Assembly (NCBI GenBank): GCA_027854065.1
Contig: JAQGEF010000001.1
Span: 124,001 to 188,000 of the forward strand
Direction: 5' to 3'
From: Polluticaenibacter yanchengensis
GTDB taxonomy: Bacteria > Bacteroidota > Bacteroidia > Chitinophagales > Chitinophagaceae
DNA length: 64,000 nucleotides
The first letter of the stretch is position 1; the number at the start of each line of letters is the position of its first letter. Positions 25,498 to 34,810 of this stretch are shown piece by piece. Below the pieces are notes generated by a model. It worked only from the letters and a program-made list of their open reading frames with translations. It did no database searches and was not told where the DNA came from. Position numbers and translations under genes: made by a program.

Positions 25498-26472
25498 ATG
25501 TATTTACAACGTAGAAACAGGATATTAAGAACGAATGCATCCATCAGGAGCCTGGTAGCAGAAACACAACTGACACCAAACGATTTCATAGTGCCATTGT
25601 TTATTGATGAGGGTGAAAATGTGAGAACGGAGATTACATCTATGCCGGGATATTTTAGAATGAGCCTGGACCTGACGCTTCGTGAAGTGGAAGAATTGTA
25701 TAAATTGGGCATTAAATGTGTGCTGCTTTTTGTAAAGACATTTGATGAGTTGAAAGATAACGAGGGCAAGGAAGCATGGAACCCTGATGGCTTAATGCAA
25801 CGCAGCATCAGAGCCATTAAAAACGCATTTCCGGAAATGGTGGTGATGACGGACGTAGCATTGGACCCATATAGCATTTACGGTCATGACGGCATTGTAA
25901 TAGATGGCGAAATAGTGAATGACGAAACGGTGGAAGCATTGGTAAAAATGAGTTTGAGCCATGCACAAGCAGGCGCGGATTTTATTGCACCAAGCGATAT
26001 GATGGATGGCAGGATTGGGGCCATGCGTCATGCATTGGAACAAAACGGTTACATCAAAACAGGCATCATGGCTTATAGTGCCAAATACGCCAGTTGCTTC
26101 TATGGGCCGTTCAGGGATGCATTGGACAGCGCTCCCGGTTTTGGCGATAAGAAGACTTACCAGATGAATTATGCCAATCGCCTGGAAGCTATAAAGGAAA
26201 CCTTAATGGATATTGAAGAGGGGGCAGATATTGTAATGGTAAAACCGGCAATGGCTTACCTGGATATTATCCGTGAAATAGCCAATACGGTAAATGTACC
26301 TGTAAGTGCCTACCATGTAAGTGGTGAATATGCAATGATAAAAGCAGCTGCAAAAATGGGCTGGATAGACGAAAATAAAGCCATTATTGAAAGTCTTACT
26401 TCCATCAAGCGTGCCGGTGCAGGATTGATAGCAACCTATTATGCTAAAGACGCAGCAAAATTATTAGGCTAA
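25498..26472 (+). CDS. hemB: delta-aminolevulinic acid dehydratase (porphobilinogen synthase) HemB
   Basis: Condenses two 5-aminolevulinates to porphobilinogen. The two Schiff-base lysines are visible: Lys196 in MAYSAKYASCFYGPF and Lys249 in ADIVMVKPAMAYLD. The metal-binding segment reads MTDVALDPYSIYGHDG, with Asp where zinc enzymes have Cys, so this is the magnesium/potassium-type enzyme rather than the zinc type. Length 324 is normal. The N terminus MYLQRRNRILRTNASIRSLV is the usual arm. A UUCG-loop terminator follows. Confidence 0.94.
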   Translation: MYLQRRNRILRTNASIRSLVAETQLTPNDFIVPLFIDEGENVRTEITSMPGYFRMSLDLTLREVEELYKLGIKCVLLFVKTFDELKDNEGKEAWNPDGLMQRSIRAIKNAFPEMVVMTDVALDPYSIYGHDGIVIDGEIVNDETVEALVKMSLSHAQAGADFIAPSDMMDGRIGAMRHALEQNGYIKTGIMAYSAKYASCFYGPFRDALDSAPGFGDKKTYQMNYANRLEAIKETLMDIEEGADIVMVKPAMAYLDIIREIANTVNVPVSAYHVSGEYAMIKAAAKMGWIDENKAIIESLTSIKRAGAGLIATYYAKDAAKLLG

Positions 26473-26498
26473 GATTTTTTCTGTTTTGTTTTATAAAT

Positions 26499-26520
26499 AA
26501 AAAGTCCTTCGGGGCTTTTT
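26499..26520 (+). terminator. terminator after hemB
   Basis: AAAAAGTCC (26499-26507), loop TTCG, GGGCTTTTT: a 9-bp stem with one G-T pair, closed by a stable UUCG tetraloop, then T-rich DNA. Confidence 0.85.
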
Positions 26521-26526
26521 GTTTTT

Positions 26527-26555
26527 TAGCAGGTATTGCTGTACAATACCTGCTA
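26527..26555. other. perfect 12-bp hairpin between hemB and the PUL end
   Basis: TAGCAGGTATTG (26527-26538) pairs with CAATACCTGCTA (26544-26555) with a 5-nt loop. No T run follows on either strand, so it is not a standard terminator, though it may help end the minus-strand PUL transcript or protect its 3' end. Confidence 0.5.
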
Positions 26556-26562
26556 AAAATAT

Positions 26563-27753
26563 TTACAAATACCAATCCTTATATCTTTTCAATGCCTCTA
26601 GAAAATAATAATCGGCATAAATCAACGGCACATCTATTTCTGAATTTAGTGGTAATGCGCCTGTACTGTGCTTCAACAGGAAGCCGCCGTTTGTGCCCGG
26701 TGCTGCCAGGTATTCAGGCTTTGAAAGGTTCACCAGGATTGTCTTTGCTGTTTCTATATAGGATTTTTTGAGGTCTTCATTTTTTGTAAACTGTGCCAGC
26801 TCCAATAATGCCGAAGCAATTAAAGAAGCAGCTGATACATCTCTTTTCGCCTTAGGTATTTGTGGCGCATCAAAATCCCAGTAAGGAATTTTATCTTCCG
26901 GCAAATTCGGGTGAGTCAGAATGTATTTTGCAATATTCTGCGCATGTTTTAAATAACGTTTGTCTTTAGAAAAACGATACATCATGGTATAACCATACAG
27001 TCCCCAACCTTGTCCGCGGGACCATGCTGAACAATCGGCAGCTCCCTGCCAGGTGGCTTTACGTGAAGGCTTCCCTGTGACGGTATCATAATCTATCACA
27101 TGGTAAGAACTGTAATCCTTCCTGAAATGATCCCGTAATGAGGTATTGGCATGAGTTACCGCAATGTCTTTGTATTTAGGATTTCCTGTATTGTCGGACA
27201 CCCAGTAAAGCAATTCAAGATTCATCATATTATCTATGATCACCGGGCTATTGAAATAGGCATTTTTATTCCATGACTGGATGGCTTTTATCGATGGCCT
27301 GAATCTCGTAGAAAGCGCTTCTGCAGAATTATTGATAATCAGTTTATACTTTTCATCTTTCGTGATGCGATACGCATTTCCGAAACTACAGTACATCATA
27401 AAACCCAGGTCATGATTACCGGTGTAGGTCTGGTTCGGTTCTATTAATTCCAAAGACCGTTCAGCTTCTTTTTTGATGGCAGCATCATTGGTTTGCTCAT
27501 AGATATACCAGAGCGTACCGGGATAAAAACCCGAACACCACCAGGTACGTTCACGCGCATGGAATTTATTGGTTTGCGGATCGTATGACTGTGGTAACTT
27601 ATCCTGGGGTGTCAAGCTCATCATTGTCTTGTATTGCGACACTGCATTCTTAAAATTCTCATCGATCAATTCTTTCATCTGCGCTATGGACTTTGCAGGA
27701 AATACCGCATTCAATACCAGTGTTGCATTTAACAAAAAAGACTTTATTTTCAT
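26563..27753 (-). CDS. GH88 unsaturated glucuronyl hydrolase
   Basis: Removes 4,5-unsaturated uronic acid from oligosaccharides made by a polysaccharide lyase, by hydrating the double bond. The (alpha/alpha)6 family marks are present: WWCSGFYPGTLWYIYE, the Asp in TGNHDLGFMMYCSFGNAY (about residue 115) and the Asp in VIIDNMMNLELLYW (about residue 174), plus ATWQGAADCSAWSRGQGWGL near the acidic-sugar site. I start at MKIKSFLL, which gives a signal peptide ending SIAQ; an ATG 21 nt upstream is possible. It is the last gene of the PUL and acts with the lyase at 29056. Confidence 0.88.
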   Translation of the reverse strand: MKIKSFLLNATLVLNAVFPAKSIAQMKELIDENFKNAVSQYKTMMSLTPQDKLPQSYDPQTNKFHARERTWWCSGFYPGTLWYIYEQTNDAAIKKEAERSLELIEPNQTYTGNHDLGFMMYCSFGNAYRITKDEKYKLIINNSAEALSTRFRPSIKAIQSWNKNAYFNSPVIIDNMMNLELLYWVSDNTGNPKYKDIAVTHANTSLRDHFRKDYSSYHVIDYDTVTGKPSRKATWQGAADCSAWSRGQGWGLYGYTMMYRFSKDKRYLKHAQNIAKYILTHPNLPEDKIPYWDFDAPQIPKAKRDVSAASLIASALLELAQFTKNEDLKKSYIETAKTILVNLSKPEYLAAPGTNGGFLLKHSTGALPLNSEIDVPLIYADYYFLEALKRYKDWYL

Positions 27754-27788
27754 ACGCTTGCATTTTGCATTCATTCATCTGAATGCCG

Positions 27789-29051
27789 TTAATAATCTAC
27801 TTTATAATCTTTATGAATCTCATTTCCTGACCAGGCTTTTTTAGCCGACCAGTCTGCAGACGGATCCGACCAGAAGGGGGATGATGCCGGTAAGCCTAAT
27901 GGCAGAAACGCCAACGTTGCCATATACAAACTTCCGGTAGAGGTATAATGGTCTGCCAGGTTTGACTGGTTCCCGTTAAAACCAAGGATCAACCAGTTAT
28001 TTTTATCGAAATTCTGACTACCCTGAAACAAGTTCTTAAGTACCGCTGTTAATGCAGCTCTTACCTGCCCCGGTTTAATATGTTCCGGTAATTTCTGCAT
28101 TAAAGCCACTTGTGCCAGTGCCTGGAATACGCCGGAACGGTAAGTAACAGAACGCCCGTATAATGGAAAAGTACCTTCCGGGCTGATATTGCGTTCTAAA
28201 AATTCTGAATAGCGGACCATTCTTTTGTATGCCAGGTCCAGCTCGTCTTTGGAAGTAAGTCCCAGCTTGTTCCGCTCTTTTAAAATATCAACCAGCATCG
28301 GGTGTATCACAAAGGAATTATAATAATCGATGCTGAATTTTTCACCATCCTTGTACCAACCGTCCCCGATATACCATTCTTTCATTTTGCGCAATGCAAA
28401 CTCTATTCTTGCAGGATCGTATTCTTCCCCGATGCTCATCAAGAAGGTTTCCGTTAATGCGGCAAACAATAGCCAATTGTTGTAATATGGCGACCTGTTC
28501 CTGAGAGATTTGAATTTCTGAATAAATCTTGACTTAGTGATCGAATCCAATGGTTGCCAGATGGTGTTGGGTGCTCGCAGAAACGCGTGCGCAATATAAG
28601 CTGCATCCACTATGGCTTGATTGCCTTTTTCAAAGTTCAGATAATCAGGATTATCCGGATCCACCGCATTTGACAATCCAATCAATAATTCGTTGTTTAG
28701 CCTGGTTCTTAACAATCCTTCTTCTGAAGAATCTTTTGGACCGGTTTCAAGCCAGGGTGCAATGCCAGCCATTGTTCTGCCGATTGCTTCCAGGTAAGTA
28801 ACCTCTTCTGCTACCAGGTGATAATGATCGCCTTTTTGAACAGGCATCATTTTTTTTAATGTGCCGGCAGCCAGGTGATGAATTACCGGGTACGAAATTT
28901 TATAAAGAGTCTGCACCCAGAATTGCCTGTCGGATTGTTTTACATTTTTTATTGCCGGCAAATCCTGTTTTTTGTTTTTTTGAGCATTTCCGGAAATGGT
29001 GATACCCAAACAACACAATAAACCTATAACAATTCTACAAATCGTTTTCAT
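27789..29051 (-). CDS. DUF2264 domain glycosidase (GH154-like)
   Basis: A 420-residue protein with signal peptide (MKTICRIVIGLLCCLGITIS...NAQ) and the DUF2264 pattern: SDRQFWVQTLYKISYPVIHH, YLEAIGRTMAGIAPWLE, NRSPYYNNWLLFAALTETF, and WYIGDGWYKDGEKFSIDYYN. CAZy places characterised DUF2264 members in GH154, with beta-glucuronidase activity. That fits a PUL for a uronate-containing glycan. The stop codon lies 35 nt before the chosen GH88 start and its own start is 4 nt after the lyase stop, so all are co-transcribed. Confidence 0.8.
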   Translation of the reverse strand: MKTICRIVIGLLCCLGITISGNAQKNKKQDLPAIKNVKQSDRQFWVQTLYKISYPVIHHLAAGTLKKMMPVQKGDHYHLVAEEVTYLEAIGRTMAGIAPWLETGPKDSSEEGLLRTRLNNELLIGLSNAVDPDNPDYLNFEKGNQAIVDAAYIAHAFLRAPNTIWQPLDSITKSRFIQKFKSLRNRSPYYNNWLLFAALTETFLMSIGEEYDPARIEFALRKMKEWYIGDGWYKDGEKFSIDYYNSFVIHPMLVDILKERNKLGLTSKDELDLAYKRMVRYSEFLERNISPEGTFPLYGRSVTYRSGVFQALAQVALMQKLPEHIKPGQVRAALTAVLKNLFQGSQNFDKNNWLILGFNGNQSNLADHYTSTGSLYMATLAFLPLGLPASSPFWSDPSADWSAKKAWSGNEIHKDYKVDY

Positions 29052-29055
29052 AGCA

Positions 29056-30984
29056 TTACCTTGTAACAGAGAATGAATATTTGCCTTTCAGATCATTGTT
29101 TTTTGCTGTTAGTTTTATGCGATAAATAGTATCGCCCCATATCCTGGTCAATCGTATATCTTTTAAATCGATCTTTTCAAACGCCGCATCGAATTTATCT
29201 TTTTCATAATTTAAATAAACATTGACACCGTCTTTTTTAAGCGCTATTTTACCCGGCGTAATTAACTCAGGACTTGCCCATGTCATAAAATGTTGTATCG
29301 CCGGTTTTTCAAACTTCAGCAATTCATAATGGTCTGTCATGGTAATGCCATTGGGCTTAACTGTATATTTTCTATTCCAGGATCTTACTGCAGCATTGGT
29401 GGGATAAGCACCTGCTATATCTACAGAAAAACTCTTTTCCTTTTCATTCAGGATGGTGTTTGTGGCTTTATATTCTGCTCCGTTTTTTTGTGATACGCCA
29501 TTAATGACCGGCAAATTATGATAATCACTTTGCATGGTCCATATTTTATACCGGTCGGTATTAAATGTCTGCTTGGTATACGTTTCTACACCCACATCTA
29601 TTATTACCGGTAAGGTATCCACATACAAGTTAAACGTACCGACATCATTATGGTTATGGCTTTCGTTATTGAAACCTCCTTTTGCTGCAAAGAATAATCC
29701 ATTGGTATTCTTTATAAAGCAGTACTCAGTTTCTGGATACCAGGTTAAAGGTGTTTTGGATACTGAAGCCGGTTCCTTAATGAGTGCCTCATAATTATCC
29801 AGGAACTCGATGGCCCTGAAAAAATCACGTTCCCTTACAATCACTTCATCTTTATTGCTGTTGGCAAACAGGTAGGCCGCAAACTGCTTCATATCCGTAC
29901 TGTTCACTGCTTTTCCATAGCGGTACACCAGGCCATAGTCTTCTTTTTCCTTTGCGGATGCATCGGCAAAATTCACCACCCAGTTTTTACCTACATAACT
30001 ACGGGCGATATATTCTCCCATCTTTTTTACTGCGGGGAAACTGAACATATTTATTTTACCACCGCTGGCATTATAAAGTATCTGCAGATAATCGTAAAGC
30101 TTGCCTGCGCTGTGCCGCCAATAAGAAGGGCCTTCTTCACAAGCACCATCATGCTTTACATAGTTAATATACTTATCTACGCTTTGCATGGTTTTATAAA
30201 TACCTGCCAGCTTTTTTGCTTCATCATCTTCCATTAACAGGTAACAGGTCAACACATTAAAATTGCACCAGGGATTCCAGTTATTTACCATTGCGCCTTT
30301 TACACCGCTGAATGCCTGCCACCAGAAATCACTTCTGTTAAGATAAGGTTCCAGGATTCTTTCATTGATGCTTTTCTTCACATACTGAGATATTATCGGG
30401 TCTGTTTTATCCCATTCTTTATTGAAAAAATACCATGACCAGGCCAATAATGAACCGATATCACCCGATGTCAGATCAATGATCTGCTCGCGGAAATCCG
30501 GTATGGTGCGCTTTGTTTTTTGTTTGATCAGGTGTGCAGACAATACCCAGGAAGGCATGTTACAGGTTTGCCAGACACCATTGATCACCTGGTCCATGAA
30601 ACGCCCTTTGCTCTCTGCCAGTTCTGCGAAAATCAATGTGATTAAAGCCCTGTTATTATCTCCAAATGGGTTCTGCATGACTTCCCTGTTACCGGTTCTT
30701 TCAAATTCCAGGTAATCGGTGGCTTTTACTACTTTCCATTCATAGTTGAGAAATTGCTCGCCTTCTTCAATTAATCTTTTATTTAACGGCCCTGTTAGTT
30801 TTATCCATGCCTGCCTGTCATTATATGCCGGGTATTTTATCCATTCATTATTGTTTAAGATATATCCTTTCAGGTTACCGGTTGGTACCAGCTTCTGAAG
30901 TAAATCCTCTTCTTTTGCCGACAATTTCGTTGAAATGGCCAGGCACATCATTATCCACAATACAATCCTTTTCATGTTCCGCAT
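29056..30984 (-). CDS. heparinase II/III-family polysaccharide lyase
   Basis: A 642-residue exported lyase: signal peptide in the first 23 residues (possibly starting at the second Met, 30975), an alpha-helical toroid to about residue 390, then the beta-sandwich with the heparinase II/III signature KGGFNNESHNHNDVGTFNLY and LPVIIDVGVETYTKQTF. The helical part has SGVKGAMVNNWNPWCNFN and DGACEEGPSYWRHSAGKLYD, the segment that carries catalytic Asn/Tyr/His residues in these lyases. It cleaves a uronic-acid polysaccharide by beta-elimination, making the substrate for GH88. PL subfamily cannot be fixed by eye. Confidence 0.82.
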   Translation of the reverse strand: MRNMKRIVLWIMMCLAISTKLSAKEEDLLQKLVPTGNLKGYILNNNEWIKYPAYNDRQAWIKLTGPLNKRLIEEGEQFLNYEWKVVKATDYLEFERTGNREVMQNPFGDNNRALITLIFAELAESKGRFMDQVINGVWQTCNMPSWVLSAHLIKQKTKRTIPDFREQIIDLTSGDIGSLLAWSWYFFNKEWDKTDPIISQYVKKSINERILEPYLNRSDFWWQAFSGVKGAMVNNWNPWCNFNVLTCYLLMEDDEAKKLAGIYKTMQSVDKYINYVKHDGACEEGPSYWRHSAGKLYDYLQILYNASGGKINMFSFPAVKKMGEYIARSYVGKNWVVNFADASAKEKEDYGLVYRYGKAVNSTDMKQFAAYLFANSNKDEVIVRERDFFRAIEFLDNYEALIKEPASVSKTPLTWYPETEYCFIKNTNGLFFAAKGGFNNESHNHNDVGTFNLYVDTLPVIIDVGVETYTKQTFNTDRYKIWTMQSDYHNLPVINGVSQKNGAEYKATNTILNEKEKSFSVDIAGAYPTNAAVRSWNRKYTVKPNGITMTDHYELLKFEKPAIQHFMTWASPELITPGKIALKKDGVNVYLNYEKDKFDAAFEKIDLKDIRLTRIWGDTIYRIKLTAKNNDLKGKYSFSVTR

Positions 30985-31005
30985 ATCAATAGAGTGTTCG
31001 AATCA

Positions 31006-33204
31006 TTAAATAACCTTAAACGGTATGGCTTTTACAGTTTGCCTGCTTGATGTTCCTAAGTATAGATAAAATGTATCCTTATCTAATACCCATTGTTGTT
31101 TGACATCATCATAATACGCCATTGACTTTACAGGAATTGAGATTTCTACATTTTTTGAACTGCCGGGCTGAATTTCAGTCTTGGCAAACCCTTTTAATTC
31201 TTTTTCAGGTCTTGGCAGCTTAGGTGATTTCTGGCCAATATATGCCTGTATCACTTCTGTACCTGCCATAGACCCGGTATTTTCGATACTTACTTTTATT
31301 CTTAATGTATCATTCTCTCTAAATTCTTTTTTATTAATTTCCGGCGCAGCTATTTTGAAGTTGGTATAAGACATGCCGTAGCCAAACTCAAACTGTGGTT
31401 TGATCTTCTTCTTATCTACCCAGCGGTAGCCAACGAAAATATCTTCTTTATACTCCACTGTATTATTGATGCCCGGATAAGATGCTTCTCCTAAAGAATG
31501 TGCGCCAATATCATTTAGATTCACGGTAATGGTAAATGGCAACTTACCGGAAGGATTCACATCCCCGGAAAGAATGTTTGCCAATGCTGTGCCTGAAACG
31601 GATCCCAGGTACCAGGACTGAAACAAAGACCTCACTTTACTAATCCATGGCATGGAATAACCATTGCCGGAAATGATAACAATGCCTGTATTTTTATTCG
31701 CATTCAGCAAACCTTCAATTAACCTGTTCTGATTATAAGGTAAATCATAACTTACACGGTCCTGGCCTTCGCTGTCCTGTTGGTATGTTTTGTTTAATCC
31801 GCCAATAAAAATGACAAGGTCTGCGTCTTTCGCTTTTAGGACAGCATCGTTATATAGTGAGTCATTTTTCTTTAAAAATCTTTGTTGATTATCTATGTAG
31901 CCGTCTGAAGTATAACCTGTGGCGAATAAGACTTCGGAGGCTTTGAATTTATCTGTAATACCTTTCAGTGGGGTTACTTCTATCCAGGGTTTTAATTCGG
32001 AAGAACCACCACCTGCGGTCTGGTTTCTTACTGCATTTTCCCCTACAACTAATATTTTTTTATACGCACCATTTTTTACGGGAAATAACTTGTCTTCATT
32101 TTTTAAAAGCACGATGCCTTCTTCTGCTATCTTTTCGGATAGGTTAAAATGTTCCTGTGTAGCAAAGCTCCCAAATGGCTTTTGAGTGTTCATTGTGGTT
32201 CTTAAATGTAACCTCAGTATTCTGCGCACCTTCTCATCCAGTACTTTTACATCTATGTCACCATTGGTAATCGCATTGAAAAAAGGATTGGCTAAGTAGT
32301 AGTCATTGTAAGCGGCAAACTCTCCTTTTGTCAAACCGTCTGTCCTGGTGCCCATTTCTATATCCAGCCCGCTAAGCGCTGCTGTCCTGGTAGAGTTAAG
32401 CGTGCCCCAATCGGTAATTACCACGCCGTCAAATTTCCACTGGCCTTTTAATACGTCATTGATTAGATAAGCGTGCTGGCAACACATTTCTCCCCTGAAC
32501 CTGTTGTATGCGCCCATAATGGACCAGACCTTCCCTTCTTCTACGCCTGCCTTGAATGCGGGAAAGTAAATTTCATTGAGTGCCCGGTCGCTGGCTTCTA
32601 CGTTGATTTTTTTTCTAAGATGCTCCTGGTTATTTAAAGCAAAATGTTTGAGACAAGCAGCAACCCCATTTAATTGTACACCTTGTATGTAAGGTACTAC
32701 CATCCTGGAAGCAAGAAAAGGATCTTCGCCAAAGTATTCAAAATTGCGTCCGTTTAAAGGTGTTCTGAATATGTTGACACCCGGACCTAGTATAATGTCT
32801 TTTTTCCTGTACCTGGCTTCTGCGCCTAACGCTTTGCCGTATTTGAAGGACAGTTCGGTATTGAATGTAGCGGCTAAACAGGTGAGTGCAGGAAACGCGG
32901 TGGAGGAATCATTGGTCCAACCGGAGTGATTCCAGCTATCCCAGTCTATTTCCATCCTTACCCCGTGTGGACCATCAGCCATCCATAATTCCGGTATGCC
33001 TAATCTCGGGTTTCCTTTTACGCTAAACCGGGATTGTGCATGGCACATATCCACTTTTTCTTTCAGGGATAAAAGCTTTAATAAACTATCAACTTTTTGT
33101 TCAATTATTCTATCTGAATTTGAGACGCCGGTTTGTGAAAAACAAACGGAACCGGTAAACAAAAATAAAAATCCTAATAAATATTTTTTTCTATAACTAC
33201 ACAT
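31006..33204 (-). CDS. GH3 family beta-glycosidase
   Basis: A retaining exo-glycosidase of the bglX type. The nucleophile is the Asp in FDGVVITDWGTLNSTRT (about residue 265). Other GH3 marks: ELWMADGPHGVR, GPGVNIFRTPLNGRNFEYF, GEDPFLASRM, CLKHFALNNQE (Lys-His) and the C-terminal fibronectin III-like domain with FEFGYGMSYTNF. I take ATG 33204 (MCSYRKKYLLG...) instead of the GTG at 33213; the leader ends VCFSQ. Substrate is probably a beta-linked neutral sugar of the PUL glycan, such as glucose or xylose; not determinable. Lies 8 nt downstream of the esterase. Confidence 0.9.
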   Translation of the reverse strand: MCSYRKKYLLGFLFLFTGSVCFSQTGVSNSDRIIEQKVDSLLKLLSLKEKVDMCHAQSRFSVKGNPRLGIPELWMADGPHGVRMEIDWDSWNHSGWTNDSSTAFPALTCLAATFNTELSFKYGKALGAEARYRKKDIILGPGVNIFRTPLNGRNFEYFGEDPFLASRMVVPYIQGVQLNGVAACLKHFALNNQEHLRKKINVEASDRALNEIYFPAFKAGVEEGKVWSIMGAYNRFRGEMCCQHAYLINDVLKGQWKFDGVVITDWGTLNSTRTAALSGLDIEMGTRTDGLTKGEFAAYNDYYLANPFFNAITNGDIDVKVLDEKVRRILRLHLRTTMNTQKPFGSFATQEHFNLSEKIAEEGIVLLKNEDKLFPVKNGAYKKILVVGENAVRNQTAGGGSSELKPWIEVTPLKGITDKFKASEVLFATGYTSDGYIDNQQRFLKKNDSLYNDAVLKAKDADLVIFIGGLNKTYQQDSEGQDRVSYDLPYNQNRLIEGLLNANKNTGIVIISGNGYSMPWISKVRSLFQSWYLGSVSGTALANILSGDVNPSGKLPFTITVNLNDIGAHSLGEASYPGINNTVEYKEDIFVGYRWVDKKKIKPQFEFGYGMSYTNFKIAAPEINKKEFRENDTLRIKVSIENTGSMAGTEVIQAYIGQKSPKLPRPEKELKGFAKTEIQPGSSKNVEISIPVKSMAYYDDVKQQWVLDKDTFYLYLGTSSRQTVKAIPFKVI

Positions 33205-33212
33205 TCCTATCA

Positions 33213-34502
33213 CTATTTTTTAAAATTGTTTATAATCCACTTCGTCAGTTCTTCCTTCTGTTGAGGATGCGTCCAATGTCCTGTTTCTTTATAAATGCTT
33301 AATTTTTTTGATGCTTTTATGTTATTATATGCGGCATACATAGAGGTTGGCGGACAAATGATATCATTATATCCCCAGGAGTAAAAACCTGGTACATTTA
33401 ACTCGGCTGCAAAATTCACGACATCGTAGTAGGACGTGCTTTGCCTGATATCAGGTAAGCTTTTCATTTCGTTATTGCTTTCTGCAAAATAATGTGGCCA
33501 GCCACCTGCCCTGTTATATAAATAGCCAGTAAGATCCGACAATGCAGGATAATAAGCGGCCAATGCTGTTACACGTTTATCTAACGCTGCTGTAACAATG
33601 CTTAATGCGCCTCCCTGGCTGCCGCCTGTTACCACTAAGTTTTTGCCATCCCATTCGGACAATGATGTTAATATATCATTTGCCCTTACACAACCTAAAT
33701 ACACTCTTTTATAGTAAAAATCTTCTTTAGAATTTGCATTGTAATTGAAGTATCTTCTTAATGCGCCGCTGTTTAAATCTTTGTACACGCTCGAATCCAA
33801 ATCTACTGGAATACCGTGTATGCCTATGGTTAATACGATGACGCCATTGGATGCGAGATTGATATCGGGGCCATAAGGACGGACGCCTGCACCCGGCACC
33901 TGCAATACAGCGGGATATTTGCCGGGATCTGAAGGCATTGCCAGCATCCCGTGTACTTTACTGCCGTTGATATTGCTAAATGATACCCTGTAAACATCCA
34001 CTTCTACGGTGCTCCGGTTGGGTAATAATTCTTTGGTGAAATTTAAAGGGACCGATTTTAATTCGTTTAATGATTTGCTCCAGAATGCGGTGAAGTCCTG
34101 GGGCATTGTTTGTGTAGGCTTAATATTTTCTACATCAAAACCCACGGTACAGAATTTTTTATATTCTTTACCATCTTTTTTTGCAGTAACAATACAGCGT
34201 AAAAAGCCCGGCTCTTTTAATGTATATTCTTTGCTTTTAAAACTGTTCTTAAAAGCAATAATTGAATCTTTAATGAAAGGTTTTATCATATCCGGTCCTA
34301 TCTCAAAATAGACATTTACATTGCCTTCAGTTCCTGAATTATCCTTTACAGATATATCAAAAGATACTTTATCTCCAACGCCAGCAAGCCAGTTGCTTTT
34401 ATTAGGAATGACATCTATTACAATATTACCTGCAGACTGACTGTTGGCAACATTAATAGATAAAATGAGTAATAATGATAAAATTCGTTTCATAAAGTTC
34501 AT
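33213..34502 (-). CDS. CE7-type acetyl esterase
   Basis: An alpha/beta-hydrolase of the acetylxylan esterase/cephalosporin-C deacetylase type (CE7). Signal peptide ends VANSQ. An N-terminal Ig-like domain (about residues 28-125) comes before the catalytic part. The nucleophile is Ser295 in VVTGGSQGGALS; the acid is Asp in SWGYNDIICPPTS and the base His in ETGHWTHPQQ. AVLQVPGAGVRPYG marks the oxyanion region. It removes acetyl groups from glycan so that the PUL hydrolases and lyase can act. First enzyme gene after susD, with a 308-nt gap that contains a family 2 repeat. Confidence 0.86.
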   Translation of the reverse strand: MNFMKRILSLLLILSINVANSQSAGNIVIDVIPNKSNWLAGVGDKVSFDISVKDNSGTEGNVNVYFEIGPDMIKPFIKDSIIAFKNSFKSKEYTLKEPGFLRCIVTAKKDGKEYKKFCTVGFDVENIKPTQTMPQDFTAFWSKSLNELKSVPLNFTKELLPNRSTVEVDVYRVSFSNINGSKVHGMLAMPSDPGKYPAVLQVPGAGVRPYGPDINLASNGVIVLTIGIHGIPVDLDSSVYKDLNSGALRRYFNYNANSKEDFYYKRVYLGCVRANDILTSLSEWDGKNLVVTGGSQGGALSIVTAALDKRVTALAAYYPALSDLTGYLYNRAGGWPHYFAESNNEMKSLPDIRQSTSYYDVVNFAAELNVPGFYSWGYNDIICPPTSMYAAYNNIKASKKLSIYKETGHWTHPQQKEELTKWIINNFKK

Positions 34503-34643
34503 AAAAATAAGTTCAATAAGTTCTTACGTTAAATAGTAGCAAAGCTGATGCAGTGAGTGACACAACGATGTTTAATAGATATTCTGTTGATGACTCAATA
34601 AAAATAATTTATTGAATTAAGGAAAACAAAATTTAAAGAGGAT

Positions 34644-34788
34644 AGAGTATTTCAGACTTTCTTCAATCTCCTGAAGTTTTTTCTACCAGGTTATCATCAT
34701 TTAAGCCCTGATTTAACTTCATTGGCGACGCTCCGTTCATCAGCTTGCTACTATTGATCCTGATAGAAGCGAAAACCTGAAATACTCT
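34644..34788 (+). repeat. dispersed element, family 2, copy 2, with flanking inverted arms
   Basis: Outer arms AGAGTATTTCAG (34644-34655) and CTGAAATACTCT (34777-34788) are perfectly complementary. Between them lies the family core CATTGGCGACGCTCCGTTCA (from 34720). The element fills much of the 308-nt gap between susD and the CE7 esterase gene, so on the minus-strand transcript it would fold between the two. Confidence 0.75.
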
Positions 34789-34810
34789 ACCCATATAGTT
34801 TTAGAGTTAA

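Noticed and set aside
26527..26555. Standard rho-independent terminator of the PUL
   Set aside because: The stem is perfect but no T run follows on the minus strand.
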